Below the pieces are notes generated by a model. That model did no database searches and had not been told where the DNA came from. It worked only from the letters and a program-made list of their open reading frames with translations. A stretch of DNA of 36,101 nucleotides from Hahellaceae bacterium (GTDB taxonomy: Bacteria > Pseudomonadota > Gammaproteobacteria > Pseudomonadales > Oleiphilaceae), in contig JADJWY010000006.1 of the NCBI GenBank assembly GCA_016716085.1, forward strand, positions 1 to 36,101. Direction: 5' to 3'. Made by a program: the position numbers and the translations under genes. Shown here piece by piece: positions 1 to 9,706 of this stretch (its first letter is position 1; the number at the start of each line of letters is the position of its first letter).

Positions 1-1192
1 GCCCTGAGCCTCGACTCATGCTGCAATAAGCATTTTCCCTGTACATTCCGCAGTTTTCTCCCTGTCATGGTGGTTTCTATCGGCAGGTAACCGGGCCAGA
101 CGAACGTCCAGAGTCAATTCTGCCCGAAAAAGGTTCCACCCCAGTGGGATCGAGGAATTCGTTGACCGAGCATCTGATATCCGCCACAGATCCCCAACAC
201 CTTACCACCGTAGCGCGGATGTCGCTGGATCTGCGACGCCCACCCCTGCTCACGTAAAAACGCCGAGGTCCATCCACCGAGCGTTGCTTCCTTTTTGGCA
301 GAATAGTCACATCCGCAGGTGGCAGGGGTTCCGGAGCCATCACAAATTGCAAATCAATCGACTCATGTTGGCGCAAGGGGTCAAAGATCATCATGGTTTA
401 CTCATGCGAGGAAACACCGGAACAACCACCCTCCAGCAAGGCCTCAGAGGCTTTTCTGGTTCTGCTTATGATTAATGGCGTCTTCGGCGGCCAGATCCAG
501 ACCATGCAGATGCAGCCAGAACGCCCGAGGACGGGTCGCCCGGTCCGTTGCTCAAGCCCGCGGGTCAGTCCGCTCGTCAATAAAGACAGGGTCACCCCGG
601 GATTTATTGATGATAAAGCCGACGACCGGGCCTGCTCACTGTCCGCTAACAAACTCAGGGTGCCGGACCAGCTGGGCAAAAACAGCCACCCCGGTCAATA
701 TCACTGCCACGAGTATCACCGGCACGTGGCTGACTCAGCAAAGCCCATGTTGGCGATATCCCCTCCGCAGATTGATTTCGGCGGGGACTTCCTGCACCAA
801 CTTCGATCACGACCCGCTCGTAATCCTGAGTCAGTCGGGCATAGGCACAGGAAAGCCGCTTCCGCGGCTTTGGGTTTGTAGCGCTGGTAATGCCTTCCAG
901 TTGCTGCAATGCTTTACCCCAAAAAATGATGACACGGGCGCCGGTATCACTGGCAGGTTTCAGCAACACCGGATTCATCCAGATGCTGGGCGGAATGCGC
1001 GCAGCAGCACGGGCCTGCAATCTGCTGTGCACGCCCAATCTCCCCGCCGTCGGGGCTATCCGCACCGCACTGTTGAGCGCCATGTTCTGCGGCTTGAAAG
1101 GGGCAATCCTATTAGCCCGCACGTCGGGCAAAGGCGGCACAGGGCAGCGACCAGTGTCGTTTGCCGGCATCAGAACTGGTGCCCTGAATCAT
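1..1192 (-). CDS. cobQ: Cobyric acid synthase CobQ/CbiP, partial and frame-broken
   Basis: This enzyme amidates adenosylcobyrinate a,c-diamide at four carboxyl groups with glutamine and ATP, late in cobalamin synthesis. Reading from 1192 leftward the protein starts MIQGTSSDAGK, the family's P-loop. It continues with RIAPFKPQNMALNSAV, ARIPPSIWMNPVLLKP, SDTGA, YERVVIE-GAGSP and DIDRGG. Near 400-330 it shows DFDPLRQH...PLPPADVTILP, the approach to the glutamine amidotransferase domain. Several frame changes separate these blocks, but no motif is degraded. The family is about 490 residues long, so the C-terminus lies beyond the left edge. Its ATG shares one base with the cobC stop (TGATG), so the two are probably translationally coupled. 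The large plus-strand open frames across this region are shadows. Confidence 0.88.
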
Positions 1193-1903
1193 CACGCCAC
1201 GGTTCGCGGGAAGAGTCCTTCGAGGGGACGGGGTGGCTGGATCATGCTGTTTTTCTCCGCTGGCAGGCCGATAAAACGCACACTCATGCTCCAGGCACGG
1301 ATGCTTATTGATGTCGGAACTCGCATAGCCAATATGGAGGGATTGATGCCGGGCCGACTGCTATAATTCGGCTTTCCAGAATGTGCGCCAACGGCTTACC
1401 TGGATGACGCCTGCATGCGCGACCCAGTTGATACCCCTGCTCACCGGCACTTCGCTGTTGGAAGGCTGAAATAACCCGCCGCTGGAATTCGTTTAACGAC
1501 TCCCGCCGGGCGGCGTGTGTTTTTCCGGCGACATCCAGAAGCGCTGAACCTCCCTGCCAGAACGGGGCATCCGGGGGAAAAGGGCACACCGTCCCAACGA
1601 CCGAAAATTCATTCTGCCAATCCCGGTTCAACCGATAGCGGAATGGAAGCCCGATCAGCCAGTTCGCGGGCGAAAATCAGACAGCGCTGCCGGGAGTGAG
1701 CTCACAATCCGGCCATAGGCCTCGCCCCGAGCAAGGACCGCATCTGGTTTGAAGCCTAACGCACTGAGTGGCACATCCGTCTGGCCATAGAACGGGGGGG
1801 ACCTTCCACCGCCCCATGGCGTAATGAAATCAATTGTCCAGTGAGAACCGGCAGATTGATCATCTTGTGAAAACGGTTTAACATTCAGTCTCAACTCATT
1901 CAT
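1192..1903 (-). CDS. cobC: Alpha-ribazole phosphatase CobC (histidine phosphatase family), frame-broken
   Basis: This enzyme is predicted to remove the phosphate from alpha-ribazole phosphate (or its cobalamin adduct) in assembly of the lower ligand. The N-terminus reads HWTIDFI, then in another frame RHGAVEG, then back to PFYGQTDVPLSALGF. RHG carries the phosphohistidine of the family. Later blocks are LADRASIPLSVEPGLAEM-NFG, ESLNEFQRRVISAFQQ and a C-terminal SMSVRFIGLPA. At least four frame changes occur, and the first two compensate each other around RHG. The length of about 237 residues is near the family's usual 200-230. The stop overlaps the cobQ start. The ribosome binding site before ATG 1903 is weak (AGGTGGG, rather distant), so the exact start is uncertain. 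Confidence 0.82.
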
Positions 1904-1966
1904 TTATCGTTAAAAACCCACCTATTCTAACAACGGATGTTGTCCCGGAGAAGGAATTGGCGCCTC

Positions 1967-4135
1967 ATGCTGCGTGCCCCTATTACTGCTTTCGCCCGCG
2001 CTCTGCTTTTCGCGGTTTTCTCTGCTGGTAAGCAGCCCATCTGTTCAGGCTGCCGGCTACGTCACGATAAGTCTGACACAAGGTCAAAAGGTGCTTACCG
2101 GTGAGCGCATTCCGCTGTGGGTAGAAGCCCTTGATAGCCGGGGTTCACCATGTCTCACTCTATGTCGATGGTAAGTGGTCGCGGAAGACCGGGTTCCACC
2201 CTACGAATTTGAGCTTCCCCCCTCAAAAGTCAGGCGCTCATAACTTACGGATATCGTCCCTGAATGGCGATGGCCCGCTGGCGCCACGCGACCGAAACGC
2301 TGACCGTCGCGACATCGCGGGCCTTAGATGCCCGCATTCAGTATCCTGGCGAGGGCTCGGTTTCCTCTGCCAGCGAGCCACTCACCGTTGAGGGGATTTG
2401 TCCGATCCTCACAGCCTCTCACACGTATCCCTCTACGTAGACAATCAGTGGAAGGCCCAACTCAACCGGGCACCTTATCAGTTCAGGCTCGACAGCCTGC
2501 CTGCCGGGCAACACCGTCTCAGTCTCAGAGCCAAAAATCAGCAGGGCCAATGGGCGGCATGACATCACGATCGCGCGCGAGGCCACACCCGAGGTTTTGC
2601 GCACTTTCGATAACAACCCGGCGGCTGGCCCCCTCTATGACTGGTCCAGAGCGGGCTACCGCCATGGCAGTTACTGGGAAAACAAAAGTCAGCCCCGTTA
2701 TGATGCCACCCAGTGGGGTGCCCGCCCAAATGATGGTAAGGATGACCTGGCCGCTTTGCAGAAAGCGATCAATGCCGTCGGAGACCGAGGCGGCGGCATC
2801 CCTGGAGCTGGGTATTGGAACCTATGACTTTACCTCTGCACTTGCCCGAACAGTCTCAAGCTCAACCGCAGGGGGTCGTGCTTCGCGGCAAAGGCTCAAA
2901 TGCAAAAAGAACCGTCTTTTCGTTTGCATCGACGAAAGCCCTGGCACCAGCTATGATAATTATCTGATTGATGCCGGGCAGAGTCCGGTGTTGAAATATA
3001 CTCAGCCACTCAGTACGAACCTTTAAGCGCGGCGCAACCCCTGGATTCCGTTAAAAGCCCCCAGACGATGCGTGTGGGTGACTGGGTAATCCTCAGCTCA
3101 GTAATCCGGTCGTCATGGTCAAACCACGGATACATTGAGCAAGGCGCTGATCGCCCCACTGACCCCCGAACCAGAATGGATCAATTTCAAACGCGAGGGC
3201 TACATTGCGCATTACAGCGAGGTTACGGCGGTCTATAGCAATGCCATCCGACTGGCAGACCCGCTTCCGCGGGAGGTTCCCAACCTTTAAACCTCAGCTC
3301 AGCGTTGTTCCGCTCCGATCCGTGAAATTGGCGTTGAGCACATTTTTTCACGTCGAACTATCCCGCCGATAAGTACCAACACCACCTCAGCTGGGGAACA
3401 CGATTACGGTTGGCGTGCTCTCCGTTTTGGGGCGTACGCGATAGTTGATTCACGATATCGGCCTGGAACGCTATAACGGCCTGATCATGGTCAAAGAGGC
3501 CTATAACGTGACGGTCAAAGATATTGTCAGCAGCACACCTGGTCACGGGGTGAGTTTTATCGGCACCCAGCACAGCCTTGCCGATGGACTTCATCTGTTT
3601 GAACCCGTGATTCATGCGGCGTCCGCCAGTAGTCGCTCAAGCTGCAATGTCATCCGCAAGCATCAATTATTCCGACGCCCTTTCGGGTATGGACGCTCAC
3701 GGTGCGGGCCCCTCCTCAAATAACCTGTTCGAGAATATTTATGGACTAACACTCGCACCGGGTGGCAATGTGACTAACATGCCGCACACCGGGCAGGAAA
3801 ATACCTGGTGGAATATCGAGAACGGCCCCTATCACGACATTGAGGGTGAGTTTTTCACCTACGGCCTCTACGCCTACAGTAATTACAAGGGGCCCTACCG
3901 TGAAGAAGACTTTGTTCCGCCTGTTTCCGTGCGGTGTTTGTCGGTATTTTTGATGACGATCAGACGATTCGGTTAGCCGGTAGTGACCAAAATCGTCATA
4001 GCGCCCCGGTTTCGTGCGGAGCACATTAACCGAGGACACGTGCAACCTCTCCGCTGTACGCACATCAAAAGCAGCGGGCGACACTGAGATAAAAGGATTT
4101 TGCAGAACGTTTTCGATCTGACCTGGAATCGTTAG
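1967..4135 (+). CDS. Secreted Ig-like plus right-handed beta-helix protein, frame-broken
   Basis: The product starts with a signal peptide (hydrophobic LLLLSPALCFSRFSLLVSS, cleavage near VQA-A). One or two Ig-like repeats follow: HHVSLYVDGKW...GAHNLRISSLNGDG and a second similar stretch near 2400-2550. Around 2700 the motif RYDATQWGARPNDGKDDLAALQKAINA marks the start of a pectate-lyase-3/GH28-related parallel beta-helix. Helix-like rungs continue with YNGLIMVKEAYNVTVKDIVSS, GHGVSFIGTQHS and NNLFENIYGLTLAPGGNV. The C-terminal part with NTWWNIENG resembles secreted proteins carrying a DUF4955-like end, which is a tentative link. About 720 residues; many frame changes. It is probably a polysaccharide-binding or -degrading protein of the cell surface or medium, but the substrate is unknown. 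Stop TAG at 4133 overlaps the convergent hydrolase stop. An AAGGAA motif precedes ATG 1967. Confidence 0.65.
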
Positions 4136-4993
4136 GTCCTCAAAAAGGCCAACACGGCAGACAGCACAGGATAGTTGTCGCTGATCGGCCGTGCCAGCGC
4201 CCCGACAATCAATCCATGGTCAATATGGTCTAAGTAACGGGCGTCTACGGGCACGCCGGCCTCTTCCAATCGCTGGCGCAGATTGACCAGATTGTGGGTG
4301 CCAACCACATCATCTTCGGTACCGTGCAACAACAAGGCCGGGGGATCATCCTGGGTGACAAAATTAATCGGCTGTGAATCCGGAAAGTGGGATTCGGGGC
4401 CGAATAAGACCGGCTGATAAGCCTCCTTGAATGGAAGAAAATCATAGGGTCCGGCAAGACCGATCCAGCCCTTCAGGTGACTGCGCGTTGATGGATCAAG
4501 GTAACGATCATCCAGTGCCAGCATTGCCGCGAGATGCGCGCCCGCGGAGTGCCCCATCAAAACCAGTGAAAACGTGTCACCACCCCGCCCCACTGAGTCA
4601 GATGCGAGTTGATTGACCGCTTTCGCAACGTCACCGATGATTTCGGTAAATCTGACCTCGGGATAGAGTCGATAGTTCAGAATTGCGACGCGATACCCCT
4701 CTGCAGTCAGGGCATCCGCGACAAAACGATAGTCCTCTTTAGGGAAGGTCTGGCACGCCCCCCAGCATCCACCCGGAATGAAAATGACCAGCGTTTTCGG
4801 GCTAGTCGCAGGACGCTCCGGCTCATAAAGATCAAGCCGTTGGCGAGGATCAGGCCCATAAGCAACATCAGCGTTTAACACGTAGTTTCCCGACAATGCC
4901 GGGGTATTGGCAACGAATAACTTACTGCTGGCACATCCGCTGAGTATCGCTGCAAAAAAGAACACTGCTGATGCGTCTGATCCAATGTTTCAC
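4132..4993 (-). CDS. Lipoprotein alpha/beta hydrolase (BD-FAE-like esterase)
   Basis: The fold and motifs are those of a carboxylesterase of the alpha/beta hydrolase family. VIFIPGGCWGAC is the oxyanion-hole region (HGGG-like). MGHSAGAHLA carries the nucleophile serine, HGTEDDVVG the acid and YLDHIDHG the histidine. A long uninterrupted frame begins at GTG 4965, but a better start is GTG 4993, preceded by GAGAGG. That gives MKHWIRRISSVLF, which joins FAAILSGCASS after one base change in a T run near 4960. The result is a complete lipoprotein signal with lipobox LSGC. It lies directly behind the SirB-family gene, whose stop is 9 bases before this start, so they form an operon. Likely envelope-anchored; substrate unknown. 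Confidence 0.85.
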
Positions 4994-5002
4994 GCTGACC
5001 TC

Positions 5003-5394
5003 TCAAAACCATTTGATGCGGCGGTTAGCTAAGCCCCCCAAAACGGGACTCTTAGTCAGCGCCACGGCCACGATATAGGCAAAGAACCCCAAGGCGCCCA
5101 TCAACGCGTAAAACGTTGCAAGGGCGTCTTTCCTTTCAATGCCAGACGACCCAGCCAGATATAGCCAAACAGCGCCGTGATTTTAGCCCTAATCCAGACC
5201 TGCCACCCAGTATGGACACCATGCCCAAGGCGCTCGCCAATAAACAGCTATCGATGACGTGCGGCACGATGCGCACCCATCGTGCCTGTAAACGCGCACT
5301 TTCAGTCCATCGCCAGTATACCCGCAGGCTAAACAGCACAAGGGGTCAGACTCACGCAGGTCAGGTGCACGTGCTTCAAGAGTAAATAGACCAA
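5003..5394 (-). CDS. SirB-family integral membrane protein, frame-broken
   Basis: The frames together give LLLKHVHLTCVSLT, then LFSLRVYWRW, LQARWVRIVPHVIDSCLLASALGMVSIL, a further hydrophobic block with LFGYIWLGRLALK and a C-terminus near VALTKSPVLGG. This is the usual order of the SirB family of small four-helix inner-membrane proteins, which start with a His-containing first helix and contain the RW-P-VIDT-LLASA signature. Length about 130 residues is normal. A TTG start at 5394 is chosen because AGGAG sits seven bases upstream; no ATG fits. At least three frame changes are needed. The molecular role of the family is not established. It heads a two-gene operon with the lipoprotein hydrolase. 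Confidence 0.72.
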
Positions 5395-5465
5395 AGCGAG
5401 ACTCCTGTCTGCCTATGAGGTTTGTTATAGTAGCGAGCCTTGTCCCTTCATGCAGCCTCTTTCCT

Positions 5466-6516
5466 ATGCCTCCGCCGTGGACTCTCTGGTTCAGTACCCT
5501 CAGTTTGATGCTACTGTTCACCTTATTCCCGACAAGCCTCCGAGCCGCGGAGATCGACAGCTTTTCGGATCGGGGACCAAACGCGCCCGGATACTGCCGA
5601 GCGGATCAATGTCCTGATCAATCGCCGACTCGAAGAGGGCGTTCCAAAGCCAACCTGCTTGAACAGGCCAATGCCTTTGATCAGGTGCCCAACGCCATCT
5701 GTAACGAAGAAACGCTTTACACTGAATTACGGAAAGCCATCTTTCAACCTTAACCGCCTCCCGGGGACTGAAAGGCTACAGCCGGATCAGCAAATGCGCG
5801 AGGCGCTGACCGATTACAGCCTTCATCGTGAGGTGGAGGACTCCATCTATCGCGATTTCGGCTACCGATGCACCTTCAATGAGGCTTAAGGGCCTGAGTG
5901 ACATGGTCTGGGTAAACGGCCACTTTATTGGCCCGACAAACTGGGACACTTTTCGCTGAAGGTTGGAGCTACTTTGAAATGACCCGTGCGCCCGAACATT
6001 CCTCAATGATGCCATACGTTGGGGCACGAGCAGGAAGAAGGCAAATTCGGACTCGTCACTACCGGAGTATTTTCCCATGCAGACCTGGCCGCTAATTTTA
6101 ATGGCTGGCGATTTTGGAACCAGATTCGCAGAGCCCATAACGACCCACTGCGCGGTTTTTGGGGCAACCTCTTCGCAGGGGCGCAGATCAGCTGCTCATT
6201 CCGTGTGATGGCCTCGATCAAACAACGACAGTGGGTCTACGCCCGGGAGTTGAAGCAGGATTTTGATATTCGGGACTATGTGGATGGTGCCCGGGATGAA
6301 GGCCAGAACTGCAGCCGCTACGCGAATACGGCCCGGCTGACAGTGTCCAGCGGCAACTGTCAGCCCTCAACGCGGCCCCTTCAATGTCCTTGAAGCCCGG
6401 GCAATGTCAGGAAGTGGGTGCGCGTTATGGCCCGTGGCGCAGTGACTTACTGCACCCCGATGCCCGGATACGCATTCGGATTAGCGCTGACGCGCCTGTT
6501 TACCCATCCCTTTTGA
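5466..6516 (+). CDS. Uncharacterised exported protein, frame-broken
   Basis: The product starts MPPPWTLWFSTLSLMLLF and continues to a signal cleavage near LRA-AEIDSF. The mature part reads AERINVLINRRLEEG, KANLLEQANAF, NAICNEETLYTELRKAIFQ, MVWVNGHFIGP, DKLGHFFAEGWSYFEMT, GKFGLVTTGVFSHADLAANFNGWRFWNQI and, at the end, MPGYAFGLALTRLFTHPF. The block around KLGHFFAEGW and ADLAANFNGWRFW looks like the core of an uncharacterised proteobacterial family, but I cannot assign a function. Six or more frame changes are required across about 345 residues. The stop at 6514 lies inside the end of the convergent Ala/Lys-rich gene. It is transcribed divergently from the SirB-hydrolase operon. Confidence 0.6.
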
Positions 6517-7187
6517 ACGTTCGTCGAGGCGGCTCAATATCGCTCGCATTTCCGCCGGTTCCTCATCACGCTTCTGACGCTGCTGAGATTCCATTTCCGC
6601 TTTTGCTCGGCCAGTGCCTCTCGAATACGGCGCTCCTGCGCGGCCGAACTGACCCGGCCGGTAGGCAGTGCCGGGGCCTTCACGGGAGTAGTGCCTCGGC
6701 TGCCGCAGCGGCTTTGGCTTTCGCCGCAGCGGATGAACGGCTTGACGATTTTTTCGCACTCTTAAGGCCACCACGACGTCGCAGCTCAATGCCAGCGATC
6801 AGCGCTTTCATTTCGTCGGCCTGCTGTTTCGAGCTGGAATGACGGAGCGGTTTCGCCACTGCAGCCGTGATGGACTCTAATTCTTTTCTGACAGAATCAA
6901 AGGCATCTGTGCGCGCCTTGACGCCTGTCGGAACCCCTTTGATCACCGTCGCACCCAGAGCCTCGGTCGCTTCGTTCAGCATTTCCCGCAATTCAGCCGG
7001 GTTCTCCGGAGGCGCCCCACTCGCTCACATCAAAGGCATCGGCGCCTTTTCCTGCAGCAACTCAAAAACGGCCCCGCTCCACCTTGATCCAGCAAACTCA
7101 CCAGATGCCCAATGGTCATCCAGTAAGCGGCGGGTACTTCCGGTAAAGACTTTACCTGTCGATTTTCAGTTGCTGTAAAACGATCAC
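6481..7187 (-). CDS. Hypothetical charged Ala/Lys/Arg-rich protein, frame-broken
   Basis: I do not recognise this protein. A GTG start at 7187 has GAGGTG six bases upstream and gives VIVLQQLKIDR. After frame changes it continues SLPEVPAAYWMTIGHLVSLLDQ and then LREMLNEATEALGATVIKGV, VRKELESITAAVAKPLRH and DEMKALIAGIELRRR. A low-complexity stretch rich in Lys, Ser and Ala follows (KSAKKSSSRSSAAAKAKAAA). The end is very charged (ERRIREALAEQKRKW, PAEMRAILSRLDERSKGMGKQ). This layout, amphipathic helices plus a basic Ala/Lys tail, recalls phasin-like or nucleoid-associated proteins, but that is only an impression. No signal peptide or membrane segment. It sits between cobU and the exported protein gene. 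Confidence 0.5.
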
Positions 7188-7255
7188 GCTGTCACCTCGA
7201 TTCGTTCAGCTAGCGGCAGCCAGTTTACTCCGCCGACGGTGGGAAAGGGCCGCCT

Positions 7256-7280
7256 ATTTTAAAGATAAAAATCTTAAAAT
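7256..7280. repeat. AT-rich imperfect palindrome behind cobU
   Basis: The 25 bases read ATTTTAAAGAT, AAA, then AATCTTAAAAT: the arms pair apart from one extra A. It lies 33 bases beyond the cobU stop and about 70 bases before the GTG of the Ala/Lys-rich gene, both on the minus strand. It could be an operator or a weak hairpin; there is no GC-rich stem and no clear terminator T tract. Confidence 0.35.
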
Positions 7281-7312
7281 GGCAGACCTGACAAAAATGC
7301 CTTCAAATGTGC

Positions 7313-7829
7313 TTACCCCCTTTCAAGGCCAACGGGAAGCCCTGCAGAAATCAGCGTCACCTGCCTCGTAAACAAGGGCCAGTGCCTGATTCATCCAACC
7401 CGCATGATCAACGAACTTGGTGCGTGATTTCACCCAATGGAACCACCCCCCATCCCCACTTCATTACTCACCAGAATTAAAGTAGCAGGGCAGGCTTTGA
7501 CCGCTTCGCAAATTTTTGTAATTTTCGGCATCAGGGTTCATCGGGAAAATGGTAAAGGTGGTTATTGAGCCAGACCGTCAGGCAATCTACGATGACGCAC
7601 TGGCCAGGAGGTAAAGCAAGCACACATTCAGCCAAGTACAGAGGCGCCTCCCGAGTCACCCAGCTGGACGGTCGATCCTGACGTGATGCCGTTCAATGCG
7701 GGCCTGCATCCCTTCATCAAACGATTCCGCCGTCACCACCACCGTCACAGGCAAAGATTCGGATGCGGCGATTCGCTCTGCATAGCCCGATTTCCCGGAA
7801 CGGGCTCCCCCAAGAATTAAATGAGCCAT
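7313..7829 (-). CDS. cobU: Adenosylcobinamide kinase/guanylyltransferase CobU, frame-broken
   Basis: CobU phosphorylates adenosylcobinamide and then transfers GMP from GTP to it, making the substrate of CobS. The start MAHLILGGARSGKSGYAER carries the P-loop GGARSGKS. Next come LPVTVVVTAESFDEGMQARIERHH, a block readable as APLYLAECVLALPPGQCVIVDCLTVWLNNHLY, then VSNEVGMGVVPLGEITHQF and finally VTLISAGLPVGLERG before TAA at 7315-7313. These are the family's landmarks in the right order. Length about 172 residues is usual. Several frame changes separate the blocks. The ATG lies inside the last codons of cobS (13-base overlap), which indicates translational coupling in a cobT-cobS-cobU operon. Confidence 0.85.
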
Positions 7830-8599
7830 AAGCCCCCCATCGCGACCCAGACCAGATAACCCACTACCTCACTGAACTGTTGGGCCGCTCCCAGCATATC
7901 GCCCGTATAACCCCCCAGCACACGGCGATAAATAACGACCAAAATCTCATGCAGCACAAACAACGTAGCCAGGCAAGCCAAGGCTTCGGCAGGTGCGATC
8001 AGGAGCGAGGGCACGGCTGCAACCGCCACCGCGATAAACAGATCTTTCTTACGGGCCTGGGTCACCAGCGGTTTGCTTTTACTCAGAGCATCTTCCGTCA
8101 AATACGGTAGCGCCCCATCAGTGAGGTGGACATCGCACGGGAGAGCGCCGCCATCAGTAAAGGGCCAGAGGTGCGCGGTCACCCAACGCCATCAACGCTT
8201 GCCATTTAAGTAGCAGGACCAATAAGAGTCCGACTACGCCGTAGCTACCCACGCGGCTGTCTTTCATGATCTCAAGCTTGCGCGCAACCGTCAGCCCACC
8301 ACCAAGCCCATCACAGGTGTCGGCCAGGCCATCCTCATGAAATGCGCCAGTCAACAACACACCCGCAGCCATCGTCAGCAATACCGCCAGCGAAAGCCCC
8401 AGAAATGGCTCGACCAAGATGAAAAACAGCGCCATCAGGGCGCCCAGCATCCAGCCCACCAAACTGAAATAGCGACAGCAGCGATTCAACTCCTCTGGGC
8501 TGTAGCGCACCCAGGCAGGCATTGGAATCCGGCTGAAAAATCCCATTGCCAAAGCGAACCGATTGCTTCGCGTTGCCAGAAATCACGGGAGGTAAGCAA
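7817..8599 (-). CDS. cobS: Adenosylcobinamide-GDP ribazoletransferase CobS, frame-broken
   Basis: CobS joins adenosylcobinamide-GDP with alpha-ribazole (phosphate) to make adenosylcobalamin; it is a polytopic inner-membrane enzyme. Motifs seen are FFSRIPMPAWVRYSPEELNRCCRYFSLVGW, TGAFHEDGLADTCDGLGGG, KLEIMKDSRVGSYG and, in another frame, GALPYLTEDALSKSKPL followed by hydrophobic helices up to VWVAMGGLWLI. The Asp-rich HEDGLADTCDG motif is the metal-binding signature. An upstream portion LTSRDFWQREAI joins MGFFSR after one missing base near 8560, so a TTG at 8599 just behind the cobT stop is a likelier start than ATG 8552. A second break lies near 8170. The 3' end overlaps cobU. Confidence 0.88.
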
Positions 8600-8601
8600 T
8601 G

Positions 8602-9616
8602 TCAAACCACAACCCCGGCGCTCTCGAAGGTCGCCATGTCGTTATAGACGCTGATAGCGGCTTTTAATAAGGGAACCGCCAATACGGCACCTGAGCCTTC
8701 CCCCAGACGCATTCCTAGCTTTAGCAAAGGCTCAGCGTTCAACGCAGCCAACAGACGTCGATGCCCCTGTTCTCCCGACTCATGGCCAAAAATAAGGTAA
8801 TCCCGCAGGGCTGGCGCCAAACGGACGGCCAGGAGCGCAGCCATCGTTGCGATAAAACCATCAACCAACACCGGTCGGCCTGCCTCGCCTGCAGCCAGCA
8901 TGGCGCCGGCCATCTGACCAATTTCAAACCCTCCCAGCTCTTCAAGAACACGCATGGGATCCAGAGTGGTCACCCGCAACAATGCCGATCAGCGCCTGTT
9001 TCAATGCAAACTGGCTGTCAGAAATGCCGGTTCCCCGCCCCACACAGTCCGACGGCGAAAAGATCTAATAGTGCTGCCATCATCGCTGAGGCCGCACTGG
9101 TATTGCCGATGCCCATCTCACGCAGAATCAGCAAGTCTGCCCCTTTCGCGATCTGGGCGCGCGCTCGCTCGGCCCCCCACAAAAGACAGTGGCGGGCCTG
9201 TTCAGCCGTCATAGCCGCTTCATGCGCCAGGTTGCGGGTGCCATTACCCACCCGCTGCTCGATCAATCCCTCAGGTCGCGGCTGTATAGGCGCCAACATA
9301 CCCGCATCAATCACCTGAAGCTCAACCCCCAAGGTGCGGCAAAAACAATTCGTGGCCGCGCCACCTGAAAATTAAGCACCATCTGTTGCGTGACGGCACT
9401 GGGGCATACTCACGCCTTCTTCAGCAATGCCGTGATCAGCGGCAAAATCAGTAAACGGGTCGATTGAGGCTCAGCTGCTCTTTCCCTGAATCAGAGCCAG
9501 TTGAGCGCCAACGCTTCCATTTGCCCGAGAGCGCCCGGCGGTTTGGTCTTCTGATCGATGCTTTGCTGAATGGCTGGAACGGCTGAGCGATCCAAAGGAC
9601 GGATATTCCAATTCAT
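8602..9616 (-). CDS. cobT: Nicotinate-nucleotide:DMB phosphoribosyltransferase CobT, frame-broken
   Basis: CobT makes alpha-ribazole phosphate from dimethylbenzimidazole and nicotinate mononucleotide. The start is ATG 9616 (MNWNIRPLDRSAV), and the next block QKTKPPGALGQMEALAL matches the family's N-terminal TKPPGSLG motif. Later blocks are GVELQVIDAGM, REMGIGNTSAASAMMAALL (normally GEMGIGNT, with the catalytic region), LEELGGFEIGQMAGAMLAA, RPVLVDGFIATMAALLAV and GMRLGEGSGAVLAVPLLKAAISVYNDMATF. The C-terminal 120 residues are in a single frame; upstream there are at least four frame changes. Length about 338 fits. It heads the cobT-cobS-cobU operon and is divergent from btuF with about 90 bases between them. 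Confidence 0.9.
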
Positions 9617-9706
9617 TTACAGCTCCCGAAAAATCAAGCCAGCATCTTAGCACTGAACTACGATACAATGGGGCCTACTCCACACAGAAGCAGATATGTG
9701 AGGAGA

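Noticed and set aside
475..1311. Long plus-strand open frame of 278 codons
   Set aside because: It lies opposite cobQ and cobC, whose motifs are clear on the minus strand; its own translation is low-complexity and matches nothing.
1974..2174. GTG 1974 as an independent short gene
   Set aside because: It is the signal-peptide part of the beta-helix protein; the next blocks continue in other frames.
5189..5521. Minus-strand open frame of 110 codons
   Set aside because: It crosses SirB and the divergent promoter region in the wrong frame; the SirB motifs lie in other frames.
9617..9706. Possible cobalamin riboswitch between cobT and btuF
   Set aside because: The gap is only about 90 bases and shows no B12-box or long paired structure; the region upstream of cobC (1904-1966) is also too short.
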